64,000 bases of DNA from assembly GCF_036924645.1 (NCBI RefSeq), contig NZ_JAZHRX010000001.1:2914001-2978000 (forward strand). Reading direction: 5' to 3'. Shown here one piece after another: positions 25,808-35,565 of this stretch (positions within the stretch are counted from its first letter, which is position 1; each line of letters starts with the position of its first letter). Made by a program: the position numbers and the translations under genes. The notes beneath the pieces were generated by a model. The model was given only the letters and a program-made list of their open reading frames with translations. It had not been told where the DNA came from and made no database searches. The DNA is from Bradyrhizobium sp. AZCC 2176 (lineage in GTDB: Bacteria > Pseudomonadota > Alphaproteobacteria > Rhizobiales > Xanthobacteraceae).

Positions 25808-27337
25808 TCAATCCACCACGATCTTCACGCGATCCCTTGGCTTGACCTGTGCGTGCTGGTCGAGGCCGTTGAGGATACGGAAGCGCTCGGCGGGGCGGTC
25901 GATGTTGGCCATGCGGTGGGCGAGAGATTCCACGGTGTCGCCGGGCTGCACGGTGATGACCTTGATGCGCAGGGGGCGCGCCGCCTGGATTTCTTCAAGC
26001 GTCAGGCGGCGGAACGAGTTGACGGTTTCGCGCGCGTTGCGCTCGCTCTCGGTGTTGCGATGCTTGGCGGCAAAGATGAAACGGTAGACGTCGCTGCCGT
26101 AGCGCAGCGCATAGACCTTGAACTGCCATTGATCGCCGTTCGCGGAAGCCGAAGCCACCGGGAAACCGTTGATCATGAGGTCTTCCGTCGAGCCCTTGTC
26201 GACGCCTTCCATCCAGCCCGAATTGAGATAATCGGCGAGCGACTGTTCGGCCGGCACGCGCACCACATCGAAGCGCATCGCCTGCGTGCCGCCTTCGCGC
26301 ACGCCGATCACGGCCTGCGCCGTGTTATCCAGCGTGAACGTCTCGGGGGCTTGGAAGGTGAAGCCGAGCTTGGGGTGCAGGAAGCGCCGGCCGCGCACGA
26401 AACCTTCGCTGGGGTCCTCGCCATAGACGATGTTGTCGATCGCGGCGAGATAGGTCTCGCGGTCGCGCTCGCCGCCCTGGGGCGAGGTGTATTGCCGGGC
26501 GCTGGCCTGCGCGTTCTGCACGCGCTCGGGGGTTGCCGGATGCGAGGACAGGAAATCCTGCGCGCGCGGATCGAGCGAGGTCTTGCCGGCCTTCAGCGCC
26601 GCGTTGCGCTCCATCGCCGACAGGAAGCGCGACGCGCCATAGGGATCGAAACGGGCGCGCGCCGAAATCCCGACGCCGATGCCGTCGGCCTCGAATTCCT
26701 GCGCGCGCGAGAAGCTCGCCATCGTCAGCTTGGTCTTCGCCAGCGCCAGCGCCGTCAGATCGGGGTCGTTGCTCATGTCGGTGACGACCCGCGTCACCAC
26801 CGCGGCCTGCCGCGCCTGGTCTTCCCGGATCGAGGCGTGTTTTGCGATGACATGCGCCATCTCGTGGCTCAGCACCGAGGAAAGTTCCGAAGTGTCGCTG
26901 GCGAGCGCCACCAGGCCGCGCGTCACATAGAGCTGGCCGGTCGGCAGCGCGAAGGCGTTGACCGCGCCGGAATTGAGGATGGTCACGCGGTAGGCCTGCT
27001 CGGGACGGTCGGAGGCCGCGACCAGGCGGTCGACCGTCTTGCCGATCAGGGTAGCGAGCTTCGGATCGTCATAGGCGCCGCCATAGGAGGCGAGAATGCG
27101 CTCATGTTCGCGCTCGCTGGCAGGCGTCTGCGCGACGGTGCGGCTCGGCTTCGGCGCCGCTACCGTTGGCGCGGCGGTCTCGAGTTTTCCAAGATTTCCA
27201 CAGGAAGAAAGCGTGAGCGCGGCGCATAGCAGCGCCGGCGCAGCCAAGAGGCGGCCGCCCGTAGTTCCTTCGCGCCGTTGTGCACGATGCGTCAAATCAG
27301 CCACTGGACCACGATCCGATTGGAATCGTGATCTCAT
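25808..27337 (-). CDS. M48-family metalloprotease lipoprotein with C-terminal LysM-like domain
   Basis: 509 aa. A lipobox-like LTLSSCG near residue 46 follows a hydrophobic stretch, so it may be an outer-membrane-linked lipoprotein. The zinc motif HEMAH (about residue 160) and the third ligand in EFEADGIGV (about 215) define M48, close to BepA/YfgC-type quality-control proteases of outer-membrane proteins. A C-terminal segment ITVQPGDTVESLAHRM...ILNGLDQHAQVKPRDRVKIV is LysM-like. It follows the thermonuclease gene by 55 bases on the same strand. The true start may be further in; the first 30 residues are not conserved-looking. Confidence 0.9.
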   Translation of the reverse strand: MRSRFQSDRGPVADLTHRAQRREGTTGGRLLAAPALLCAALTLSSCGNLGKLETAAPTVAAPKPSRTVAQTPASEREHERILASYGGAYDDPKLATLIGKTVDRLVAASDRPEQAYRVTILNSGAVNAFALPTGQLYVTRGLVALASDTSELSSVLSHEMAHVIAKHASIREDQARQAAVVTRVVTDMSNDPDLTALALAKTKLTMASFSRAQEFEADGIGVGISARARFDPYGASRFLSAMERNAALKAGKTSLDPRAQDFLSSHPATPERVQNAQASARQYTSPQGGERDRETYLAAIDNIVYGEDPSEGFVRGRRFLHPKLGFTFQAPETFTLDNTAQAVIGVREGGTQAMRFDVVRVPAEQSLADYLNSGWMEGVDKGSTEDLMINGFPVASASANGDQWQFKVYALRYGSDVYRFIFAAKHRNTESERNARETVNSFRRLTLEEIQAARPLRIKVITVQPGDTVESLAHRMANIDRPAERFRILNGLDQHAQVKPRDRVKIVVD

Positions 27338-27392
27338 CCCTTTTTTGCGCGTGATCCAAACGAAAACCGGTGCCCAGTCCTCGGATCAAGCG

Positions 27393-28184
27393 CTATTTCC
27401 CGCCCAGCACCTCAATCTGCCCCACCCGGAACAGTTCAATCCGTGGTCCTCCCCGCGACGACACAACGCCGCGGACACGAATCCGTCGATTTTCGAGCAA
27501 CTTAGGTCCAAGGCCGGCGCCCTCAAACGCCGGAATGATGCGCCTTGAAATAGTCGCAGCAAAGTCCCGTGTCCAGTTCCGCCCGAAATTCAGGTAGATT
27601 ATCGCCCCTGCCTGCCGAACGGACAGAACTCTGCCCTCGACCACCGTAAAGTGCCCAATCGCGGACAGAATATCGCCCGGACTTTCCGTGTTTTTTATGG
27701 CCGTGGTTTCAGCCCAGATGCCCAATTTGGCATCGCGTGCGGCGCCCTCGGCGGTGGTCAGTGCTGCAGCGCAATTTTTGTCGGCGATATCGGCCGAAAA
27801 CAGCGCTTCGCCGCGACGCAGCAGATCGCCTTGCACCGAGTGTTCCGAGCCGGTCACGAACACAACGGCGACCTGTCGGCCGTAGCGATCCGGCGAATCG
27901 TCTTCGCCATGCAGCGTCACGTCACGGCCGCCGGCGATGGCCGACAGTGCGGCTCTGCCGCTGGCCCGGTCGGTTCCACCACGTTCGATGCCGGCGAGGC
28001 GGATTTCGCGGCCGTCTTCAAGGCGGAGGCTGCGCCCATCGATCACGGTGGCGACACGGCCTTCGCCCTGTCGCTCAAGCGCGCAATCGGCAGCGCCGGC
28101 CGGCCCGGCGACCGAGGCCAGCACGAAAAGCGATGCGGCGCATGCCGGAAGCGCACCGCTGCCGCACGATGCCGGTCCGATCAT
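27393..28184 (-). CDS. Thermonuclease (SNase-like) family exported protein
   Basis: 263 aa. A signal peptide (LPACAASLFVLASVAGPAGA) precedes an SNase-like OB fold: GRVATVIDGRSLRLEDGREIRLAGIE, then SPDRYGRQVAVVFV and LLRRGEALFSA. The catalytic Arg/Glu of staphylococcal nuclease are only partly kept (the RYGR loop is there, but the usual acidic partner is unclear), so nuclease activity is not assured. A C-terminal part of about 80 residues (VVEGRVLSVRQAGAIIYLNFGRNWTRDF) is a second OB-like segment. It is upstream of, and probably co-transcribed with, the M48 protease gene. Confidence 0.82.
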   Translation of the reverse strand: MIGPASCGSGALPACAASLFVLASVAGPAGAADCALERQGEGRVATVIDGRSLRLEDGREIRLAGIERGGTDRASGRAALSAIAGGRDVTLHGEDDSPDRYGRQVAVVFVTGSEHSVQGDLLRRGEALFSADIADKNCAAALTTAEGAARDAKLGIWAETTAIKNTESPGDILSAIGHFTVVEGRVLSVRQAGAIIYLNFGRNWTRDFAATISRRIIPAFEGAGLGPKLLENRRIRVRGVVSSRGGPRIELFRVGQIEVLGGK

Positions 28185-28263
28185 AACGCCGCCCTCCGAC
28201 CTGTTCCTGTACGCTCGATTGTCAACGGCATTGCTACCTTAGATTGCCACGCAGGGGAAGACG

Positions 28264-28677
28264 ATGGAAGTCAACGGCATCGCACATATTTTCCTCACCG
28301 CCTCGGATTACGAACGCTCGCGCGATTTCTATCGCAAGCTGTTGCCGTTTCTCGGCCTGAAGCCGGTCATCGATACCGACACGACCTATTACTGCGTCGG
28401 CGGCCGGACCGCGGTCGGCATCAGCGCGCCGTCAGCCGCGCATGAAGGCGCGGCATTCGAGCAGAAGCGTGTCGGTTTGCATCATCTCTGCTTCCGCGCC
28501 CGCGAGCGCGCCGACGTCGATGAGCTGCACGGCTTTCTGCAGGCGCTCGGCGCAAAGATCATCCGCGCACCACGCGAGGACCAGTGGGCGCCGGGGTATT
28601 ACTCGATCCTGTTCGAAGACCCCGACGGCATCCGGCTTGAGCTCAATCATGTGCCGGGGAAGGGGTTGTTGGCTTAA
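28264..28677 (+). CDS. VOC-family (glyoxalase/bleomycin-resistance-like) protein
   Basis: 137 aa. One full VOC unit: GIAHIFLTASDYERSRDFYRKLLPFLGL at the start, a middle VGLHHLCFRARERADVDELH, and an end YYSILFEDPDGIRLELNHVPG. The likely metal ligands are His in IAHI and HHLC and Glu in RLELNH. The specific substrate is unknown. It is divergent from the thermonuclease gene with 79 bp between them. Confidence 0.9.
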   Translation: MEVNGIAHIFLTASDYERSRDFYRKLLPFLGLKPVIDTDTTYYCVGGRTAVGISAPSAAHEGAAFEQKRVGLHHLCFRARERADVDELHGFLQALGAKIIRAPREDQWAPGYYSILFEDPDGIRLELNHVPGKGLLA

Positions 28678-29018
28678 TTCACGCGTTGGTGCCGTAGGAT
28701 GCGGAGAGCGCGGCCAAACCCATCACGCCACAGCGTAACGACTGATCGATTCCGGTTCGCTCCACTCATTCTACGCACTGGTTGTGCAACGCTGCTTGAT
28801 GCAAATCGCGCGCGTATCAAAATCCAGTTGTTGGCATCGTGTCATGCGCTGCTTGGTAGTGAGCATCTGTAGCCGAGCACCGCTTCGCAAGAAATAGAGA
28901 GCTGATCGCAATCGAATTGCTGCATCAAGGCGTGCCAACTGAGGGACATTGGGATAAGTTTTCGTCGCCGTGGCCCAACATTCGGCCTGCTGTCAACCAC
29001 ACATTCCGGTGGACCCCA
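28678..29018. other. Intergenic region before the cyclase-ATPase gene
   Basis: 341 bases less GC-rich than the neighbours. No RNA gene, terminator or clear promoter is seen. The frame of the downstream gene stays open to TTG 28917, but similarity begins only at 29019. Confidence 0.5.
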
Positions 29019-32000
29019 ATGCAGCAGATTTCAGAGTGGCTCGAGAAACTTGGGCTTGAACAATACGCGCTGCGCTTTGCCGAGAACGGGATCGATCTTG
29101 ATGTCCTTCCCGAACTGACGGATCAGGACTTCGACAGGCTCGGTGTCCTGCTCGGCCATCGACGTAAAATGCTGCGCGCGATCGCCGAACTCAATCAAAG
29201 CGAACTGGTCGCCGGGCCGGCGCTTCAGGATGATGCCGAGCGACGCCACCTCACCGTCATGTTCTGCGATCTGGTAGGCTCGACTGCGCTCTCGGCTCGC
29301 CTCGATCCCGAGGACATGTGGGAGGTGATCCGCGCCTATCGGGCTGCCTGCGCGAAGGTGATTGCCACTTACGACGGCAGTCTCGCCAGGTTTGTGGGCG
29401 ACGGGATACTCGCCTATTTCGGCTATCCACGCGCACACGAGGATGACGCGGAGCGTGCGGTGCGCGCGGGGCTCGACATCATCGCCGCAATAGGACCGCT
29501 CGAAACGCGCGCGGAACGGGTCGAGGTGCGGATCGCGATCGCCACCGGGCTGGTGGTGGTGGGCGATCTCATCAGCGGAGGCGCGTCAGAGCAACAGGCA
29601 ATGGTAGGCGATACACCGAACATCGCTGCCCGGCTGCAGGGCCTGGCAGAGCCGGGGGCGGTCGTCGTTGCTGCTTCGACGCGCGAGCTGCTTGGCGATC
29701 TATTCATTTTTCGCAACCTCGGCCTCCGAGAGGTCAAGGGCATCTCCGAACCCATCGCGGTCTGGGCAGTCGAAGGCGGAGCTGCGTCGGAGAGCCGCTT
29801 CGAGGCGGTGCGTACCGCGCGCTCGATGGGCTTTGTCGGCCGCAAGGCAGAGATCGAATTCGTGCTCTTGCGCCAGCAACTGGCGTGGCAGGGCCACGGC
29901 CAAATGGTGCTGATTTCCGGCGAGGCCGGGATCGGCAAATCGCGCATTGTGGCAACGCTCTCCGAAAGCCTCGCATTGGGGACCCACCGCCGGATACGGT
30001 ACCAGTGCTCGCCCTACCACACGAACAGCGCGCTCCATCCCTTTGTCGCCCAGCTCGAGCGCGCTGCCGGCATCGGCTCACAGGATACATCCGAGCAAAA
30101 GCTCGACAAGCTTGAGGCAATGCTTGCGCTTGGAACGGACCAGGTCGCTAACGCGACACCGCTCATTGCCGCGCTCCTTTCGATTCCCTGCGGCGAGCGC
30201 TATCCGCCGCTCGGCTTGAGTCCTGCGCAGCAGCGGCGACAGACATTTGCTGCCCTTCTCGACCAGCTTGAGGGTTTGGCGCGGCAGCAACCTGTGCTGA
30301 TTGTCTGCGAGGACATGCATTGGGCTGATGCTACCACGCTTGAGCTGTTTGATCTTACAGTCGACCGGATCAGGGGTTTGCCGATACTCGTGCTCATGAC
30401 CTTCCGGCCCGAGTTCGAGCCGCCCTGGGCGGGTCTTCCCAATGTCAGCCTGTTGCGGCTCGACCGGCTTGACCGGCAGGACACGCGCGCTCTGGTCGAG
30501 CAGGTGACCGTCGGCCGGCATCTGCCAGGCGAAATGATGACGCAGATCATCGACCGGACGGATGGTATCCCGCTGTTTGTCGAGGAACTGACCAAGATGG
30601 TGCTGGAGTCTGGATTGCTTGTGGACGATGCCGGACGCTATCGCCTCGATAGCCCGCTCCCGCCGCTCGCCATCCCCGCGACACTGCAGGACTCGCTGAT
30701 GGCGCGCCTTGACCGGCTGGCGCCGGTCAAGGAAGTGGCACAGATAGGCGCTGCCATTGGCCGTGACTTCTCATATAGGCTGTTGCGAACTGTGGCCGGT
30801 CGCGATGATCTGACGCTGAGTGCCGCGCTGGGCCAGCTCGAAGAGGCTGAACTGCTCTCGCGCCGCGGGACGCCGCCGGAAGCGAGTTATAGTTTCAAGC
30901 ATGCGCTGGTTCAGGAAGCAGCTTACGAGAGCCTGCTGAAGAGCCGCCGGCAACTGCTCCATAAGCATATTGGCGATGTCCTGCGCGATCAGTTTCCGGT
31001 GATCGCCGGGACCGAGCCGGAAGTCGTGGCATATCACTTCACTGAAGCGGGGCTGGGCGAGGTAGCCCTCGAGTGGTGGCGCAAGGCCGGTCAGCAAGCG
31101 CTGAAACGCTCGGCATATTCCGAGGCAATCGCACATCTCGGCAAGGCGGTTGCGATCGCCGATGGGCTGTCCGATGAGCCGGGCCGGACAATGAACCGGC
31201 TGCAGCTTCAAATCGCATATGGCCGCGCGCTGCGGGGCTCCCTTGGGCACAGCGCTCCCGAAACGGTAGCTGCGTGGAAGCGCGCCCGACAATTCGCTGC
31301 CGACATCAATGATCCGGTCGAACTGGCGCCGGTCCATTCCGGCCTGTTCAATGCCTGCCTGACCCATGGCGAGATCGCGCCGATGCGGGAGTTGACGGAG
31401 GCCATCAGGGGCGTCGCCAGGCAGCGACCGGAATCGCCGGTGGCCGCAGTCCTCGCACACTGGACAACCGGGGTAACCTGCTGGTTCGGCGGCGACTACC
31501 TGAACGCGCGACTGCATCTCGAGCGCGCGCTTGCGATCTATGAGGCTGAACCTGACCCGGCGACCTTCAAGGCGTCGGCGCTGGACCTGCCTTTCGTCAT
31601 CATGCGGTTTCTTGCGCTGGTGCTTTGGCCGCTCGGCAGGATTGATCGATCGCGCCGGCTCGCCGCCGAAGCGGTGCGCGCCACCGGAGATAAGCCGGCG
31701 CTTTCTCAAGCCAATGCGCTCGTTCACAAGGCGGTCTTCGATGGACTATGCGGGGGCATGTTGCAGGAAACGGAGACTATACTGGCTCTCGGCCTCGCGC
31801 GCGAGCATACGATGCCGTTGTACGTAGCCGCCGGCAGCTACCTGAACGGCCTGGCAAAGTGGCGCGCCGGTGACCGTATGGGTGGGCTTTCGGAAATGCA
31901 ACGGGGCTGGACATTACTTCACGAGAATGACTGCTATCTCTGCGAACCATTTTGGGGGATGCAGGTTGCCGCGGCGAATGCAGAGGCCGGACAATTTGAA

Positions 32001-32369
32001 TCCGGGCTGGAAATCTTGCGGGAGTTGATCTCCTCGACAGAACAATCCGGCCAGCATTGGCTCGATGCCGAACTCCATCGCAGCCAGGGTGAGCTGTTGT
32101 TGCGTCTTGATCCGCCAAACGTTTCGATGGCCGAAGACACATTCCGCAGAGCCCTGGAAATCGCCCGAACCCAACAAACAAAGACTTTCGAGCTGCGCAG
32201 CACAATTGGACTTGCGCACCTCTACCGTGCAAACGGGCGAGCCGCGGCAATACCCGAGGTGCTCGCACCAGTTCTTGCTGATTTCGGCACGGAGCGAGAT
32301 CTGCCCGAAATCGAAGAAGCGGAAACCTTGCTCAAGCGAGGACAAGTGGCCCGGCCCGGCAACTGGTGA
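29019..32369 (+). CDS. SAM domain - class III adenylate/guanylate cyclase - STAND-type ATPase - TPR protein
   Basis: 1116 aa from ATG 29019. Residues 1-65 form a SAM domain (QISEWLEKLGLEQYALRFAENGIDLDVLPELTDQDFDRLGV). A class III cyclase follows (about 75-245): HLTVMFCDLVGSTALSARLD and FVGDGILAYFGYPRAHEDDAERAVRAG hold the two metal-binding Asp residues. A NACHT/STAND-like ATPase has Walker A GEAGIGKS (about 300) and VCEDMHWADATTLEL. The last 400 residues are TPR-like helices. Such proteins are abundant in Bradyrhizobium; signals and targets are mostly unknown. No transmembrane segment is seen, so it is cytoplasmic. It stands alone. Confidence 0.9.
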   Translation: MQQISEWLEKLGLEQYALRFAENGIDLDVLPELTDQDFDRLGVLLGHRRKMLRAIAELNQSELVAGPALQDDAERRHLTVMFCDLVGSTALSARLDPEDMWEVIRAYRAACAKVIATYDGSLARFVGDGILAYFGYPRAHEDDAERAVRAGLDIIAAIGPLETRAERVEVRIAIATGLVVVGDLISGGASEQQAMVGDTPNIAARLQGLAEPGAVVVAASTRELLGDLFIFRNLGLREVKGISEPIAVWAVEGGAASESRFEAVRTARSMGFVGRKAEIEFVLLRQQLAWQGHGQMVLISGEAGIGKSRIVATLSESLALGTHRRIRYQCSPYHTNSALHPFVAQLERAAGIGSQDTSEQKLDKLEAMLALGTDQVANATPLIAALLSIPCGERYPPLGLSPAQQRRQTFAALLDQLEGLARQQPVLIVCEDMHWADATTLELFDLTVDRIRGLPILVLMTFRPEFEPPWAGLPNVSLLRLDRLDRQDTRALVEQVTVGRHLPGEMMTQIIDRTDGIPLFVEELTKMVLESGLLVDDAGRYRLDSPLPPLAIPATLQDSLMARLDRLAPVKEVAQIGAAIGRDFSYRLLRTVAGRDDLTLSAALGQLEEAELLSRRGTPPEASYSFKHALVQEAAYESLLKSRRQLLHKHIGDVLRDQFPVIAGTEPEVVAYHFTEAGLGEVALEWWRKAGQQALKRSAYSEAIAHLGKAVAIADGLSDEPGRTMNRLQLQIAYGRALRGSLGHSAPETVAAWKRARQFAADINDPVELAPVHSGLFNACLTHGEIAPMRELTEAIRGVARQRPESPVAAVLAHWTTGVTCWFGGDYLNARLHLERALAIYEAEPDPATFKASALDLPFVIMRFLALVLWPLGRIDRSRRLAAEAVRATGDKPALSQANALVHKAVFDGLCGGMLQETETILALGLAREHTMPLYVAAGSYLNGLAKWRAGDRMGGLSEMQRGWTLLHENDCYLCEPFWGMQVAAANAEAGQFESGLEILRELISSTEQSGQHWLDAELHRSQGELLLRLDPPNVSMAEDTFRRALEIARTQQTKTFELRSTIGLAHLYRANGRAAAIPEVLAPVLADFGTERDLPEIEEAETLLKRGQVARPGNW

Positions 32370-32530
32370 TCGTTGCTGTCGAGCCAGCGCGCAGGATGCG
32401 GATTGCCGGTTAGCCATTCCGCTTAGCGGAAAACTTCAGCGCCTTGCCGCTGCTGACCCCATGCGGCATGATCGCGTCGAGCAAAATTCAAAGCCGCAGG
32501 CAATGCGGCAGCCGACAAGGGAGGCCATCC

Positions 32531-33739
32531 ATGAAGAGAGCAGCAACGGGCATTGTCGCCGCGATCCTGGCGATGTCGGCGACGGCGGCATGGGCGCAGA
32601 GCAAGCCACCGCTCAAGCTCGGCGGCATTCTCGACATGTCCGGGCTTTATGCCGATATCACGGGGCCGGGCTCGGAGACGGCCGCGAGGATGGCGGTGGA
32701 GGACTTTGGCGGCGAGGTGCTGGGACGCAAAGTCGAGATCGTTGCGGCCGATCATCTCAACAAGGCCGACCTTGCCGCCAGCATCGCGCGCGACATGCTC
32801 GACAACCAGGGTGTTGAGATGCTGTACGACGTGGCGGCGTCTGCCACCGCGCTCGCCGCCGGCGAGATTGCGAAGGCGCGCAACAAGATCGTGATGTATA
32901 GCGGGCCGGCATCGATCCGCCTGAGCAACGAGGCGTGCGGCCCCTATACCGTGCATTATTCCTATGACACGTTTGCGCAGGCCAACGTCACCGGGCTTGC
33001 CACCGTGAAGTCCGGGTTTGAGACCTGGTTCTTCCTCACCGCTGACTATGCGTTCGGCCAGGACCTGGAAAAGGACACCACCAATGTGGTGGTGAAGGCC
33101 GGCGGCAAGGTGCTCGGCGGCGTCAAGCATCCGCTCAACACGTCGGACTTCTCCTCGTTCCTGCTGCAGGCGCAGAGTTCGAAGGCGAAGGTGGTGGGGT
33201 TAGCGAATGCCGGCGGCGACACCATCAACGCGATCAAGCAGGCGGCGGAATTCGGGCTGACCAAGAGCGGCGGCCAAAAGCTCTCGCCGCTGCTCGCCTT
33301 CGTCACCGACATCGACAGCGTCGGCTTAGAGACGGCGCAGGGCCTGCTGCTGGCGGAGGCGTTTTATTGGGACCTCAATGACGATACCCGCGCGTTCTCA
33401 AAGCGCTTCATGGACCGCGTCAAGCGGCCGCCGACCGCGGCTCAAGCCAGCGTCTACTCTTCGGTCGGCCATTACCTGAAAGCGGTGAAGGCCGCGGGCA
33501 CGACGGACGCGGCCGCGGTCATGAAGGTCATGAAGGAGACGCCGGTCAACGACATGTTCGCCAGGAACGGCAAGATTCGCGAGGACGGCCGCATGGTGCA
33601 CGACATGTATCTGTTCGAGGTGAAGAAGCCGTCTGAATCGAAGGCGCGCTGGGACTATTACAAGCTCCTGGCCACGGTCCCCGGCAGCGAGGCGTTCCAG
33701 CCGCTGGAAGCCTCGCGCTGTCCACTGGTGAAGAAATGA
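32531..33739 (+). CDS. ABC transporter substrate-binding protein (branched-chain amino acid/urea type)
   Basis: 402 aa from ATG 32531 (RBS AAGGGAGG). The signal peptide MKRAATGIVAAILAMSATAAWAQ is clear. The mature part PLKLGGILDMSGLYADITGPGSETAARMAVEDFGGEVLGRKVEIVAADHLNKADLA is the periplasmic-binding fold of the LivJ/Peripla_BP_6 type. In Bradyrhizobium many such receptors bind aromatic acids or other carbon sources instead of amino acids. No permease or ATPase gene is adjacent. It begins a catabolic block of CoA-related genes, so it may capture the substrate of that pathway (inference). Confidence 0.92.
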   Translation: MKRAATGIVAAILAMSATAAWAQSKPPLKLGGILDMSGLYADITGPGSETAARMAVEDFGGEVLGRKVEIVAADHLNKADLAASIARDMLDNQGVEMLYDVAASATALAAGEIAKARNKIVMYSGPASIRLSNEACGPYTVHYSYDTFAQANVTGLATVKSGFETWFFLTADYAFGQDLEKDTTNVVVKAGGKVLGGVKHPLNTSDFSSFLLQAQSSKAKVVGLANAGGDTINAIKQAAEFGLTKSGGQKLSPLLAFVTDIDSVGLETAQGLLLAEAFYWDLNDDTRAFSKRFMDRVKRPPTAAQASVYSSVGHYLKAVKAAGTTDAAAVMKVMKETPVNDMFARNGKIREDGRMVHDMYLFEVKKPSESKARWDYYKLLATVPGSEAFQPLEASRCPLVKK

Positions 33740-33746
33740 CGCGAAG

Positions 33747-33830
33747 CGTCATCCCGGGGCGATGCGAAGCATCGAACCCGGGATCTCGAGATTCCGGGTC
33801 TGGTGCTAACGCACCATCCCGGAATGACGG
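33747..33830. repeat. Dispersed palindrome, family B, inverted relative to 5088-5172
   Basis: Starts CGTCATCCCGGGGCGATGCG and ends CCATCCCGGAATGACGG. Almost identical to the reverse complement of 5088-5172. It lies between the receptor gene and the crotonase gene. Confidence 0.8.
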
Positions 33831-33863
33831 AGTAACCAACCAACAACAACGAAAGCACGACAC

Positions 33864-34658
33864 ATGAGCGCAAACGAAATGGTCCTCCAGAAGCTCGACG
33901 CGGGGCTGCTCACCATCACCATGAACCGGCCGGACCGGCGCAATGCGCTCAACCCGGACATGACGCGCGGGCTGGTCGAGGCGGCGCGGCGCGCGGCGGA
34001 GGATCACGAGGTGCGCGCGGTGCTGGTCAAGGGCGCGGGCGGCACGTTCTGCGTCGGCGGCGACGTCAAGTCGATGGCCGAGGGCAGGGCGCCGCTCGGC
34101 TTCGAGGCCAAGATGGCCAATCTGCGCCGCGGCATGGAAGTCTCGCGCCTCCTGCACCAGATGCCGAAGCCCGTGGTGGCGCAGCTCGATGGCGCAGCCG
34201 CCGGCGCGGGGCTGTCGATCGCGCTGTCCTGCGACCTGCGCGTCGCCAGCGCCTCCTGCAAGATCACGACCGCGTTCGCCAAGGTGGGATTGTCGGGCGA
34301 CTACGGCGGCACCTATTTCCTCACCCAGATGCTCGGCAGCGCCAAGGCGCGCGAACTGTACCTGATCTCGCCGGTGCTGAGCGCGACGGAGGCCTATAAT
34401 CTCGGCATGGTGACAAAGGTGGTACCGGACGCCGGCATCGACGCCGAGGCGCATGATCTCGCGATGTCGTTGGCGCAGGGGCCGTCGGTGACGCTGGGCT
34501 ACATCAAGCGCAACATCAACAACGCCGAGACGATGTCGCTGGAAGCCTGCTTCGACGCCGAAGCCATTCACCATTCGCGCTCTGGCGATACCGCCGACCA
34601 CAAGGAAGCGGCGAAGGCCTTTGTCGAAAAGCGCAAGCCGGTATTTCAGGGACATTGA
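33864..34658 (+). CDS. Enoyl-CoA hydratase/isomerase family (crotonase) protein
   Basis: 264 aa. The oxyanion-hole segments are GGTFCVGGDVKSM (near residue 62) and QLDGAAAGAGLSIALSCDLRVAS (near 115). The loop VGLSGDYGGTYFL carries Asp where PaaG-type isomerases do, and lacks one of the two hydratase glutamates, so an isomerase-like reaction is more likely than plain hydration. The end is the usual KEAAKAFVEKRKPVFQGH. The VOC gene begins 2 bases after its stop (ATG 34661), so the two are translated from one message. Confidence 0.9.
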   Translation: MSANEMVLQKLDAGLLTITMNRPDRRNALNPDMTRGLVEAARRAAEDHEVRAVLVKGAGGTFCVGGDVKSMAEGRAPLGFEAKMANLRRGMEVSRLLHQMPKPVVAQLDGAAAGAGLSIALSCDLRVASASCKITTAFAKVGLSGDYGGTYFLTQMLGSAKARELYLISPVLSATEAYNLGMVTKVVPDAGIDAEAHDLAMSLAQGPSVTLGYIKRNINNAETMSLEACFDAEAIHHSRSGDTADHKEAAKAFVEKRKPVFQGH

Positions 34659-34660
34659 AA

Positions 34661-35443
34661 ATGGCCGAGGGCATTGAGACGGCCGAATATCTCAGGCTGC
34701 GGCAAATCTGCCTGGTGGCGCCGCATCTGGAGCCGGTGATCTCGGATATCTCAGGGATCATGGGCCTCAATGTCTGCTACCGCGACGGCAACGTCGCCAA
34801 ATACGGGCTGGAAAACGCGCTGCTGCCGGTCGACAGCATTTTGCTGGAAGTGGTGGCGCCGACCCGGCCGGGCACTGCGGCGGGGCGCTTTCTCGACAAG
34901 ACCGGCGGCCGCGGCGGCTACATGGCGATCTTCTGCTGCGACGATCCCGATGCGCGCGGCAGGCGCGCCAACGGGATGGGCGTGCGCACCGCCAACGTGA
35001 TCACGCACGCGCCCTATCACGGCGTGCAACTGCACCCGCGCGATTGCCGCGCGGCGTTCATCGAGTTCAACCACTCCGACGGCAGCGATGACGTGCTGGG
35101 GCCCTATCCGCCGGCGGGACCTGATTGGCAGAAGGCGATCGCCAAGGATGTGACGCAGGCGCTGCTAGGGGTCGAGATGGAAAGCCCGGATCCGCAAGGG
35201 CTGGCGGAGCACTGGGGGAAGATTTTGGGGATTGCCGTCAGCAGGAATGCGGGCGGTGAGCCTGAACTGAAACTGCCTAACGCCAGCTTCCGCTTCGTCA
35301 AGGGCGCTAGCGATTTGATGAGCGGGTTGATGTTCAGGGTTGCCGATATCGACAAGGTGCGCGATGCGGCGAAGGCGATGGGCTGCAAGGTGTCCCGCGA
35401 TACGTTCGATCTTTGCGGGGTGGCATTCAAGCTGGTGGTGTGA
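34661..35443 (+). CDS. VOC-family protein, two-unit (glyoxalase-like domain)
   Basis: 260 aa from ATG 34661. Two VOC-like halves: QICLVAPHLEPVISDISGIMGLNVCYRDGNVAKYGLENALLPV and, after a linker at about 160, DVTQALLGVEMESPDPQGLAEHWGKILGI. The middle HGVQLHPRDCRAAFIEFNHSDGSDD has His and Glu candidates for a metal site. It sits directly after a crotonase gene, so an isomerase/epimerase or lyase step on the same pathway is conceivable, but the reaction is unknown. Confidence 0.82.
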   Translation: MAEGIETAEYLRLRQICLVAPHLEPVISDISGIMGLNVCYRDGNVAKYGLENALLPVDSILLEVVAPTRPGTAAGRFLDKTGGRGGYMAIFCCDDPDARGRRANGMGVRTANVITHAPYHGVQLHPRDCRAAFIEFNHSDGSDDVLGPYPPAGPDWQKAIAKDVTQALLGVEMESPDPQGLAEHWGKILGIAVSRNAGGEPELKLPNASFRFVKGASDLMSGLMFRVADIDKVRDAAKAMGCKVSRDTFDLCGVAFKLVV

Positions 35444-35446
35444 GCC

Positions 35447-35552
35447 GTCATTCCGGGGCGCGCGCAGCGCGAGCCCGGAATCCATGGGGCCACGAGCACG
35501 AGCTGAGAAATGGATTCCGGGCCTGCGCCCTGCGGGCGCATCCCGGAATGAC
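35447..35552. repeat. Dispersed palindrome, family B variant
   Basis: GTCATTCCGGGGCGCGCGCAG...GCGCATCCCGGAATGAC with inner GGAATCCAT / ATGGATTCC. It separates the convergent VOC and crotonase genes and could act as a two-way transcript end. Confidence 0.75.
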
Positions 35553-35565
35553 TGGGGAGATTGTT

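Noticed and set aside
25763..27229. 488-aa open frame antisense to the M48 protease gene
   Set aside because: The sense frame has HEMAH and a lipobox; the antisense product has no recognisable feature.
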